From Planococcus sp. (in: firmicutes) (GTDB taxonomy: Bacteria > Bacillota > Bacilli > Bacillales_A > Planococcaceae), in contig JASKZU010000025.1 of assembly GCA_030147455.1 (NCBI GenBank), positions 1 to 8,850 of the forward strand: DNA of 8,850 nucleotides, given 5' to 3'. Made by a program: the position numbers and the translations under genes. The notes below the pieces were generated by a model, which saw only the letters and a program-made list of their open reading frames with translations, was not told the origin of the DNA and did no database searches. Shown piece after piece: positions 1 through 5,905 of this stretch (the first letter of the stretch is position 1; every line of letters starts with the position of its first letter).

Positions 1-393
1 CTTTTCACGGATGCCGTCGATGCCGAAGCGCGGCCCGGGAAATTGGCGAAGCAGCGGTTCATCGAAATCAAGGTCGATCAATTTGATTTCGCCGTCGAGC
101 GACAGCTTGCCGAAAACCGTTGTCAGGATCGCCGGCAGGTCCGGCGAAAAATTAGCTGCCGGGTAATGAATCTTGAGATGCGCCTGGATCAAATTGCCGT
201 GGTTCGGGTGCACGACGTGCGGGAATTCCTCGACCGACAGTACGCGGCCTTTATGTTGTTTCAGCTGTTCTTGTTCTAATAAAGGAAGATCGGTCCACGA
301 CCCAACCGTCAGGCCGAGAGCGATTCCTTCTGCTTTTTTTTCAAATGAACCGGCTTTGCCGAATGTTTGGTAAGTTGCGATTATACCGCTCAA
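1..393 (-). CDS. mtnW: 2,3-diketo-5-methylthiopentyl-1-phosphate enolase (RuBisCO-like protein), N-terminal part
   Basis: This is the first 131 codons of MtnW, cut by the left edge; the active-site barrel lies outside the window. MtnW is a cytoplasmic RuBisCO-like protein that tautomerises 2,3-diketo-5-methylthiopentyl-1-phosphate to its enol form in methionine salvage. The visible part is the RuBisCO-type N-terminal domain. Recognition rests on stretches I recall from B. subtilis MtnW: GLTVGSWTDLP at residues 27-37, QLKQHKGRV at 43-51, and LTTVFGKLSLDGEIKLIDL at 90-108, followed by a PGPRFGIDGIR segment at 119-129. The start is taken as TTG at 393-391, because AGGAGGG lies 7 nt upstream (407-401) and the residues after it (SGIIATYQTF) align with the family N-terminus; no ATG fits. 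The gene is transcribed divergently from mtnK and sits behind its own SAM-I riboswitch. The rest of a salvage operon (mtnX, mtnB, mtnD) would be expected to the left, by analogy with B. subtilis. Confidence 0.95.
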   Translation of the reverse strand, partial: MSGIIATYQTFGKAGSFEKKAEGIALGLTVGSWTDLPLLEQEQLKQHKGRVLSVEEFPHVVHPNHGNLIQAHLKIHYPAANFSPDLPAILTTVFGKLSLDGEIKLIDLDFDEPLLRQFPGPRFGIDGIREK

Positions 394-400
394 TAGATTT

Positions 401-407
401 CCCTCCT
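401..407 (-). promoter_or_regulatory. ribosome binding site of mtnW, fixing a TTG start
   Basis: On the minus strand AGGAGGG is a near-perfect Shine-Dalgarno sequence, 7 nt before the TTG at 393-391. It decides the start of mtnW, since no ATG or GTG lies at a suitable distance. Confidence 0.85.
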
Positions 408-423
408 GCTTGTTGCTGGACAT

Positions 424-454
424 AAAAAAACCTCTTCATAAATAAGAAGAGGTT
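424..454 (-). terminator. riboswitch-controlled intrinsic terminator upstream of mtnW
   Basis: On the minus strand AACCTCTTC (454-446) pairs with GAAGAGGTT (437-429) around an 8-nt loop and runs into a T tract (430-424). It is the expression platform of the adjacent SAM-I riboswitch. Its upstream arm and loop (CTTCTTATTT, 449-440) can instead pair with the 3' strand of aptamer helix P1 (475-466), which gives an antiterminator. The two states exclude each other. Confidence 0.92.
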
Positions 455-465
455 AAAATTAACGC

Positions 466-578
466 CTTCTTATTTCTCAGCACAGATCACTGGCTGCAAG
501 AATTAGCACCGTGTCCATTGGACCGGTTGCCGGGCTTCGTAGGGCTTGTCCCTCCACCTGCTCTAAATAAGAATAAGT
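466..578 (-). promoter_or_regulatory. SAM-I (S-box) riboswitch aptamer controlling mtnW
   Basis: This is the 5' leader of mtnW, read on the minus strand. P1 is formed by TTCTTATTT (573-565) and AAATAAGAA (475-467). The conserved S-box core follows in order: GCAGGTGGAGGGAC, then CGAAGCCCGGCAACC, then CGGTGCTAATTC. P3 is compact: ACCG-GTCC (527-520), loop AAT, then GGAC-A-CGGT (516-508). P4 is the CAGC...GCTG hairpin near 496-478. When SAM is bound, P1 is stabilised, its 3' strand is kept from forming the antiterminator, and the terminator at 454-424 forms. Low SAM should therefore switch mtnW on. The class and the off-switch logic are well established for this core; the pairings are seen directly. 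Confidence 0.95.
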
Positions 579-611
579 TATGAAATTGTTGTGGCTTGCA
601 AAGTAATTCTG

Positions 612-640
612 ATTATTCCATGTGAATGGTTTTCTGTCAA
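612..640 (-). promoter_or_regulatory. sigma-A type promoter for mtnW
   Basis: On the minus strand a perfect -35 box TTGACA (640-635) is followed after exactly 17 nt by AATAAT (617-612; five of six matches to TATAAT). TG sits one base upstream of the -10, as in extended -10 promoters. Initiation would fall roughly at 605, about 25-30 nt before riboswitch helix P1, which is the right geometry. The start site itself is inferred. Confidence 0.85.
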
Positions 641-733
641 TCCTCTATTTTAAACTATCTGAATAATCCTAAATAAATGACGGAAAGGACCGCTGCTGGA
701 AAGCTGAATGATTTATGTTTTCAAAAAATTTTA

Positions 734-763
734 TTGACAATAAATTCAGGTACGTGCTAGCAT
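734..763 (+). promoter_or_regulatory. sigma-A type promoter for the mtnK operon
   Basis: TTGACA (734-739) is followed after 18 nt by TAGCAT (758-763; four of six matches including the key T, A and final T). A TG one base upstream of the -10 (755-756) makes an extended -10 that could compensate for the weak box. Initiation would be near 770, about 27 nt before riboswitch P1. The start site is inferred. Confidence 0.78.
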
Positions 764-796
764 TCATTTCAGAACTTAATACGTGTTGCACAAATA

Positions 797-950
797 CTCT
801 TATCAAGAGCAGGCAGAGGGGAATGGCCCGATGACGCCCAGCAACCGACCGTAATTCCGTTGTGAGACGGGGCGCTTTGGCGCCGGGAATATTCCCGCAA
901 GGCACGGTGCTACATCCATCAGAAACAACCGTTTCTGAAAGATAAGAGGC
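797..950 (+). promoter_or_regulatory. SAM-I (S-box) riboswitch aptamer controlling the mtnK operon, with an enlarged P3 arm
   Basis: P1 pairs CTCTTATC (797-804) with GATAAGAG (941-948). The conserved core is present: GCAGGCAGAGGG (809-820), TGGCCCGATGACGCCCAGC with the GATGA kink-turn segment (824-842), AACCG (843-847) and CGGTGCTACATCC (905-917). P4 is CAGAAAC (920-926), loop AACC, GTTTCTG (931-937). P3 closes with ACCG (844-847) and CGGT (905-908) but carries about 57 nt inside. That insert can fold into three small hairpins (857-870, 871-884, 884-897). GATAAGAGGC at 941-950 is the switching strand: it pairs in P1 when SAM is bound, or with the terminator's upstream arm (969-975) or with 957-964 when SAM is absent. 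The expected outcome is termination at high SAM. Confidence 0.95.
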
Positions 951-968
951 TTGGATCTCTTATTCTGC

Positions 969-1000
969 GCCTCTTTCTTTCAGGAAAGAGGCTTTTTATT
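969..1000 (+). terminator. riboswitch-controlled intrinsic terminator upstream of mtnK
   Basis: GCCTCTTTC (969-977) pairs perfectly with GAAAGAGGC (984-992) around a 6-nt loop, followed by TTTTT (993-997). It is the expression platform of the SAM-I riboswitch. AAGAGGC at 944-950 can invade the upstream arm (GCCTCTT) as an antiterminator. Confidence 0.93.
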
Positions 1001-1025
1001 ATTCCATAGAAAAGAGGCAACAAAC

Positions 1026-2216
1026 ATGTCTATTACAGCAACTGACACATATACCGCATTAACCGGGCAAGCCGCGATCGATTTAGCAAAAAGTTTGAAC
1101 AGATTTCCGGCGGGCGCAAACCTTGAATGTGAAGAAATCGGCGACGGCAACTTGAACTATGTATTTCGCATCACGGATGCCGCCACAGGACAAGGACTCA
1201 TCATCAAGCAGGCGCTGCCGTATGCCAAAGTGGTCGGCGAAAGCTGGCCGCTGACGCTTCACCGCGCGACGATCGAAGCAAATGCGTTAAAGCTGCACGG
1301 ACGGCTCGCCAAAGGGCGCGTTCCGGAAGTTTATGCGACCGATGCCCAGCTCGCCATCACCGTCATGGAAGACCTTTCGCACCTGGAGATTCTGCGCGGC
1401 GGCTTGATCGATGGCAGCCATTATCCGAAACTTGCCGAACATATCGGCGCTTACTTGGCGCAAACTTTATTCCATACCTCTGATTTCAGCTTGCATCCGT
1501 TCGAGAAAAAGCGGCTGGCGGCTGAGTTCTCCAACCCTGAGCTATGCAAAATTACAGAAGACCTGATTTTCACTGACCCGTTTTTTGACCATGACACGAA
1601 CGATTTTGAAGAGCCGCTGCGGGCAGCCGTGCAGGCGATTTGGCAAAACGAGCCGCTCAAATTCGAAGTGGCTAAGCTCAAGCGCAGCTTTTTGACTGAA
1701 GCAGAAGCGCTATTGCACGGCGACCTGCACACAGGCAGCATTTTCGTCAGTGAACAGGAAACTAAAGTGATCGATCCGGAATTCGCTTTTTACGGACCGA
1801 TCGGTTTTGATGTCGGGCTGTTTCTGGCGAACTTGATCGTCCAGGCCATTACACGGGCAGGCGCTGAGCGAGAGTTGATCTTAAAAGATATCACTAGGAC
1901 GTGGCAAGTATTCGAAGAGCAATTTTCCGCCTTATGGGAAAATGAAGGCACTGAAGCTTATAAAGCGACGCCTGGCTACCGGGAGTTTGCGGTTGCGAAA
2001 ATCTTCCGCGATGCGATTGGTTTTGCCGGATGCGAACTGATCCGCCGCACGATCGGCCTTGCGCATGTACGTGACCTTGACGGCATCGAAGACGATGCCT
2101 TGCGCATCGAGCGCAAGCGGCAAACCCTGACAGCAGGCGAAGTGCTGATCCGAAACCGCGATCAATATTTGTCCATTGCCGAGCTGGCAGCGGCAGTAGA
2201 GGAGCTGAGCAAATGA
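1026..2216 (+). CDS. mtnK: S-methyl-5-thioribose kinase
   Basis: This kinase phosphorylates 5-methylthioribose with ATP to methylthioribose-1-phosphate, the entry step of the salvage branch that uses free MTR. The 396-residue product matches the length of B. subtilis MtnK (about 397). A protein-kinase-like (APH/choline kinase) fold is indicated by the glycine-rich loop GDGNLNYVF (39-47), the catalytic loop HGDLHTGSI (231-239, catalytic D233) and the metal-binding DPE (D250, E252). The arginine pair R340-R341 in LIRRTIGLAHV matches the substrate-binding arginines known in the B. subtilis enzyme. The ATG at 1026 is chosen because AGAGG lies 8 nt upstream and MtnK homology starts here. An in-frame start further up at 951 would lie inside the riboswitch terminator. 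It is the first gene of a five-gene SAM-controlled operon, and its stop overlaps the mtnA start as ATGA. Confidence 0.97.
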   Translation: MSITATDTYTALTGQAAIDLAKSLNRFPAGANLECEEIGDGNLNYVFRITDAATGQGLIIKQALPYAKVVGESWPLTLHRATIEANALKLHGRLAKGRVPEVYATDAQLAITVMEDLSHLEILRGGLIDGSHYPKLAEHIGAYLAQTLFHTSDFSLHPFEKKRLAAEFSNPELCKITEDLIFTDPFFDHDTNDFEEPLRAAVQAIWQNEPLKFEVAKLKRSFLTEAEALLHGDLHTGSIFVSEQETKVIDPEFAFYGPIGFDVGLFLANLIVQAITRAGAERELILKDITRTWQVFEEQFSALWENEGTEAYKATPGYREFAVAKIFRDAIGFAGCELIRRTIGLAHVRDLDGIEDDALRIERKRQTLTAGEVLIRNRDQYLSIAELAAAVEELSK

Positions 2217-3274
2217 CGATTCCAGTATCGGTCCTTTGGCAGGAAGGCAAGTTGAGTGTGCTGGACCAGCGCAAACTGCCGCAGGCCATCCATTACGACA
2301 CATTAGAGACGCTCGAGCAGGTGCATGAAGCCATTTTCAAACTGAAAGTGCGCGGCGCCCCGGCAATCGGCATTATGGCAGCTTACGGGTTGGCACTGGC
2401 TGCGGTGCGCCATACGACCGAACAAATCGAGACGTTCCGGCTTTATGTGAAAAAGGATGCCGAGTACTTGGGCGCCGCCCGTCCGACAGCCATCAATCTC
2501 GTATGGGCGCTGAACCGGCTCGTCGGCCAGCTCGAATCTGTCACAGATGTGACAGAAGCAAAAGCACGCCTGCTGACAGAAGCCCAATTGATCCGTGATG
2601 AAGACGAGGCGGCTTGCCGACAAATCGGTGAGTATGCGCTCGAATTATTGGGCGAAAAAGAAAAGATCATGACCATTTGCAATGCAGGTTCGATTGCAAC
2701 GGCGAAATACGGCACCGCACTCGCCCCCTTTCACCTTGGGAGCGAACGCGGCCGGAAATTCAGCGTCTTTGCGTGTGAAACGCGTCCCGTATTCCAAGGC
2801 GCCCGGCTGACGGTCTGGGAATTGCAGCAGGCTGGAGTCGACGTTACGCTCATTACCGACAGCATGGCAGCGCACACGATCGGCGCTAAAGAAATTGAAG
2901 CGATCATTGTCGGAGCCGACCGCATCACAGCGAACGGCGACACGGCCAATAAAATCGGCACGCTTAATTTGGCGGTGCTGGCGCATGCCTTCAACATTCC
3001 GTTTTATGTGGCGGCGCCGGCATCGACATTCGACTTGTCGCTTGTATCCGGCAAAGACATTCCAATCGAAGAACGGGCAGCAGAAGAAATTACGCATATC
3101 GGTACACAGGCGATTGCGCCGGCAGGAACCAACGTGTTCAACCCGGCTTTTGATGTTACGCCAGCAAAATATATTACCGCCATCATTACCGAACGGGGCG
3201 TCATTCGCCCAGGAAGCGGACAAACCATCGAGGCTTTGTTTTCGGCATCGCCCGCAAAAGGAGAAACGACATGA
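2213..3274 (+). CDS. mtnA: S-methyl-5-thioribose-1-phosphate isomerase
   Basis: This cytoplasmic enzyme isomerises methylthioribose-1-phosphate to methylthioribulose-1-phosphate, the step after MtnK. The 353-residue length is the same as in B. subtilis. It belongs to the eIF2B-alpha-like aldose-ketose isomerase family: the N-terminal RGAPAIG motif is at 48-54, the catalytic cysteine is C156 in TICNAGS, and the catalytic aspartate is D236 in GADRI, followed by NGDTANKIGT (241-250). These correspond to Cys160 and Asp240 of the B. subtilis enzyme with a constant offset of four. Further family signatures are RPVFQGARLT (191-200) and FYVAAPASTFD (264-274). The ATG overlaps the mtnK stop by 4 nt (ATGA), with AGAGGAG 8 nt upstream, so translation is probably coupled. 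Its own stop overlaps the next start in the same way. Confidence 0.97.
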   Translation: MTIPVSVLWQEGKLSVLDQRKLPQAIHYDTLETLEQVHEAIFKLKVRGAPAIGIMAAYGLALAAVRHTTEQIETFRLYVKKDAEYLGAARPTAINLVWALNRLVGQLESVTDVTEAKARLLTEAQLIRDEDEAACRQIGEYALELLGEKEKIMTICNAGSIATAKYGTALAPFHLGSERGRKFSVFACETRPVFQGARLTVWELQQAGVDVTLITDSMAAHTIGAKEIEAIIVGADRITANGDTANKIGTLNLAVLAHAFNIPFYVAAPASTFDLSLVSGKDIPIEERAAEEITHIGTQAIAPAGTNVFNPAFDVTPAKYITAIITERGVIRPGSGQTIEALFSASPAKGETT

Positions 3275-4350
3275 AAAAGAAATCCATTTGGCTTGTTTTA
3301 TTCAGTTTATTGATTGGGCTGGTGCTTGCAGGATGTCAGCCGAAAGGGGATGCCACGGCAGAACAGGCAGCTCCGGAAAATAAAGAGGCGGCGGACCATC
3401 CACTGTCCGGCAAAAAAGTCGCACTCGTCATGCAGCAGAACCTCGGAACGTTTTCCGCACAATATATTGCAGGCGTTGAAGAGCAGGTAGAGAAATTTGG
3501 AGGCAGTGTGACGGTCTTTACGTCAGAAGGCGATCTTTCGAAGATGGCATCAAACTTGGATGCTGCCATCAATCAAGAGTTTGACGCCATCCTCATTGAC
3601 CACGGGACAAAAGAAGCGCTGAACCAAGGCGTGGAACGGGCAGTAGAGCAAGACATCCCGGTTGTGGCATTTGATGCTGGAGTTGAAGTGGAAGGCGTCG
3701 TCTCGCTCGAGCAGGGCGACCAGCAAATGGCGGAATTGACGCTTGAAAAATTGGCAGCGGACCACGACGGAAAAGCAAACATCGTCAAAATTTGGACGGC
3801 TGGCTTTGCGCCGATGGAACGCCGTCAAATCGCCTATGAACAATTTTTGACTGACAACCCGGGCATTCAGGAAATTACCGCATTCGGTGCGGCTACGCAA
3901 AACACGGCTTTGGATACACAGGCACAAATGGAAGCGATTTTAAAACAATATCCTGAAGAAGGCGAAATCACAGCGGTTTGGGCTGCATGGGATGAGTTTG
4001 CCAAAGGAGCGGTGCGCGCGATCGAACAGTCGGGACGCACCGACATCAGCGTCTACAGCATCGATATGAGCGACGAAGATCTGCAAATGATCCAAAAAGA
4101 CGGCAGCCCGTGGGTGGCATCTGCTGCGGTTGATCCAACCGATATCGGGCGCATTCAAGTCCGTTACGCCTATCAATTGATCGGCGGCGAAACGCCTGAA
4201 GAAGATGTTGTACTGGAGCCGATTTTTGTAGACGCGGCAGACCTGCCGGAAACAGCGGTCACAACCGATGAGCTGGGCGAATATATTGAAGGATGGGGCG
4301 CAAGCGACCAAGGCTATACAGCTGCTTTGGAAGAATTGGAAGGACGCTGA
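3271..4350 (+). CDS. sugar-type ABC transporter substrate-binding lipoprotein, probably for methylthioribose
   Basis: This is a 359-residue extracellular binding lipoprotein. It has a lipoprotein signal peptide: KKK at 2-4, a hydrophobic run at 6-20, and lipobox LAGC at 19-22, so the mature protein starts at C22. A charged, alanine-rich linker (23-45) leads to a two-lobed ribose/galactose-type periplasmic binding domain (Peripla_BP_4 class; KKVALVMQQN at 48-57). Likely ligand-site positions, by analogy with ribose-binding protein, are D135 in VVAFDAG, R184/R185 in MERRQIAYE, D241 in WAAWDEFAKGA and D265 in SIDMSD. Tryptophans at 176, 237 and 240 stand close to these and could contact a thiomethyl group; that is speculation. 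AAAGGAGA lies 6-7 nt upstream of the ATG, which overlaps the mtnA stop (ATGA). Placement directly behind mtnK-mtnA on a SAM-controlled transcript suggests MTR as ligand, with 5-deoxyribose as an alternative. Confidence 0.9.
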   Translation: MKKKSIWLVLFSLLIGLVLAGCQPKGDATAEQAAPENKEAADHPLSGKKVALVMQQNLGTFSAQYIAGVEEQVEKFGGSVTVFTSEGDLSKMASNLDAAINQEFDAILIDHGTKEALNQGVERAVEQDIPVVAFDAGVEVEGVVSLEQGDQQMAELTLEKLAADHDGKANIVKIWTAGFAPMERRQIAYEQFLTDNPGIQEITAFGAATQNTALDTQAQMEAILKQYPEEGEITAVWAAWDEFAKGAVRAIEQSGRTDISVYSIDMSDEDLQMIQKDGSPWVASAAVDPTDIGRIQVRYAYQLIGGETPEEDVVLEPIFVDAADLPETAVTTDELGEYIEGWGASDQGYTAALEELEGR

Positions 4351-4378
4351 GCCGGCTTCGGGGAAAGGGGTACAGGCG

Positions 4379-5905
4379 ATGAGCGGACCATTGTTGAACA
4401 TGAAAGGCATTACAAAAACATTTGGCGCGGTTGACGCGCTGAGCCGTGCAGATTTCACGCTTGAGCAGGGAGAAATCCACGCATTGTTGGGCGTCAACGG
4501 CGCAGGAAAAAGCACATTGATCAAAGTGCTGTCAGGCGTTTATCCGCAGGATGCCGGGGAGATTTGGCTGGGCGGGGAAAAAGTCGAGCTGGCTTCACCG
4601 AAGGCTGCTAAAAAGCATGGCATCTACTGCGTATACCAGGAAGTGGACACGGCAATCGTGGCAAGCTTGAGCGTAGCGGAAAACATCATGCTCGACAGCT
4701 TTGCCGCTGCCGGCCCGCTGTTTGTCTCCAAACGGAACATTCGCGATAAAGCCCGCGAAGTGCTAGCACGCCTTCAATCCGAACATATCGATGTAGAGCA
4801 ACAGGCAGCGCAGCTGAGCCTGGCAGACAAGCAGCTGATTTTGATTGCGCGGGCGCTTGTTCATTCGGCAAAAATCATTATCTTTGATGAGCCGACAGCA
4901 CCGCTTTCGGTATATGAGGCGGATAAACTGTTTTCCGTTATCGACTCGCTCAGCCGTCAGGGCGTAGGCTGCATCTTCATTTCACACCGCCTGCCGGAAG
5001 TGTTCGAGTGGTGCAGCCGGATTACGGTCATGCGGGATGGGTGCAGTGTAGCTAAATTCAATACTGCACACACACAGCAGCAGGAAGTGGTCGAAGCCAT
5101 GCTCGGACGCGCATTGAGCCGTGAGCTGGTGCACACAGACCATACCATCAGCGGCACATTGCTTGAAGTGGAAGGCTTGTCGGACGGGCGAAAACTTCAC
5201 AATGTGAAATTTTCTGCAGATTCCGGCGAAGTCGTCGGCATTGTCGGGCTCGTTGGCGCAGGCAAGACCGAACTCGCCAAGGCGCTGTTCGGGGCGTCGC
5301 CGCTCTCAAGCGGCCGTGTGATGCTCGATGGCCATCCGGTTCGTTTAAAGCACCCGTCCGATGCCATTCGTTCAGGCATGGCGCTGATTCCAGAAGAACG
5401 AAGAAAAGAAGGGCTCTTTATCCATGAATCCATTGAAACAAACACAAGCTTCCCGAATTTGCGAAAATTCTCGGGAAGTTTGTTTATGAACCGGGGGCGT
5501 GAGCGGCAATTTGCCCACTCCGTCGTCGACAAGCTTCACATAAAAACAGCAGGAACCAACACGCCCCTTGTGCATTTAAGCGGAGGCAACCAACAGAAAG
5601 TGGCAATCGGCAAATGGATGTCGCTAGACTCGCGCCTGTACTTGTTTGATGAACCGACAAAGGGCGTCGATGTCGGGGCAAAAGTGGATATTTTCGGGCT
5701 GATTCGTGAATTGGCAGAGCAAGGAAAGACGTGTTTGTATTTCACGAGCGAAATACAAGAGGCGCTCGGCATTTCCGACCGGATTCTCGTCATGTTCGAA
5801 GGGCGGATTGTTAAAGAACTCACAAGAGAACAAGCAACTCAGGAAAGGATTTTGCTATATGCAAGCGGTGGAGAAGAAAACAACCAAGCAGCACCACACA
5901 ACTAA
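4379..5905 (+). CDS. ribose-type ABC transporter ATP-binding protein with two nucleotide-binding domains
   Basis: This is a 508-residue ATPase of the RbsA/XylG/MglA type, which powers import of a sugar-like substrate from the inner face of the membrane. Domain 1 has Walker A GVNGAGKST (38-46), Q-loop Q87, a degenerate signature LSLADKQL (146-153), Walker B IIIFDEPT (166-173) and H-loop ISHR (201-204). Domain 2 has Walker A GLVGAGKTEL (290-299), signature LSGGNQQK (400-407) and Walker B LYLFDEPTKGVDVG (420-433). The switch histidine of domain 2 is replaced by serine-glutamate (YFTSEIQE), and the family usually shows the same asymmetry. The ATG at 4379 is chosen because GAAAGGGG lies 8 nt upstream and the ABC fold begins at residue 5. 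A longer frame from 4268 would overlap the binding-protein gene and add 37 residues of no ABC character. It follows the binding protein by 28 nt and overlaps the permease start by 47 nt. Confidence 0.95.
   Translation: MSGPLLNMKGITKTFGAVDALSRADFTLEQGEIHALLGVNGAGKSTLIKVLSGVYPQDAGEIWLGGEKVELASPKAAKKHGIYCVYQEVDTAIVASLSVAENIMLDSFAAAGPLFVSKRNIRDKAREVLARLQSEHIDVEQQAAQLSLADKQLILIARALVHSAKIIIFDEPTAPLSVYEADKLFSVIDSLSRQGVGCIFISHRLPEVFEWCSRITVMRDGCSVAKFNTAHTQQQEVVEAMLGRALSRELVHTDHTISGTLLEVEGLSDGRKLHNVKFSADSGEVVGIVGLVGAGKTELAKALFGASPLSSGRVMLDGHPVRLKHPSDAIRSGMALIPEERRKEGLFIHESIETNTSFPNLRKFSGSLFMNRGRERQFAHSVVDKLHIKTAGTNTPLVHLSGGNQQKVAIGKWMSLDSRLYLFDEPTKGVDVGAKVDIFGLIRELAEQGKTCLYFTSEIQEALGISDRILVMFEGRIVKELTREQATQERILLYASGGEENNQAAPHN
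5841..5849 (+). promoter_or_regulatory. ribosome binding site of the permease, inside the ATPase gene
   Basis: AGGAAAGGA lies 9 nt before the ATG at 5859, within the last codons of the upstream ATPase gene. It fixes the permease start and implies that ribosomes finishing the ATPase pass over it. Confidence 0.75.

Larger units (their letters stand above)
394..1025. other. divergent intergenic control region between mtnW and mtnK
   Basis: This stretch of about 630 bases holds no gene. It contains two back-to-back promoters (612-640 leftward, 734-763 rightward) and two SAM-I riboswitches with terminators, one per direction. Only about 90 bases lie between the two -35 boxes. That stretch is A+T rich and shows no operator-like repeat that I can support. 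Confidence 0.9.

Noticed and set aside
43..373. Two plus-strand open frames at the left edge
   Set aside because: They are antisense to mtnW, whose translation matches the family over the whole visible length.
884..897. Perfect 14-bp DNA palindrome CGGGAATATTCCCG as a possible repressor operator
   Set aside because: It lies inside the transcribed P3 arm of the riboswitch, more than 100 bp after the promoter, and is better explained as an RNA hairpin; no second copy is present.
951..1025. In-frame upstream extension of mtnK giving a 421-residue protein
   Set aside because: The extra 25 codons lie on the riboswitch terminator, have no ribosome site, and do not resemble the MtnK N-terminus; ATG 1026 has a good ribosome site.
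2645..3223. Long minus-strand open frame of 192 codons
   Set aside because: It is antisense to mtnA; its cysteine- and arginine-rich composition is typical of a shadow of a G+C-rich gene.
4268..4378. Upstream extension of the ATPase reading frame
   Set aside because: It overlaps the end of the binding-protein gene in another frame and adds residues without ABC character; ATG 4379 has its own ribosome site.
3940..4524. Long minus-strand open frame of 194 codons
   Set aside because: It is antisense to the binding-protein and ATPase genes, both clearly coding with family motifs; no ribosome site or recognisable domain was seen.
5706..5858. Upstream extension of the permease by 51 residues
   Set aside because: It lies entirely within the ATPase gene and gives a highly charged sequence unlike RbsC-type N-termini.
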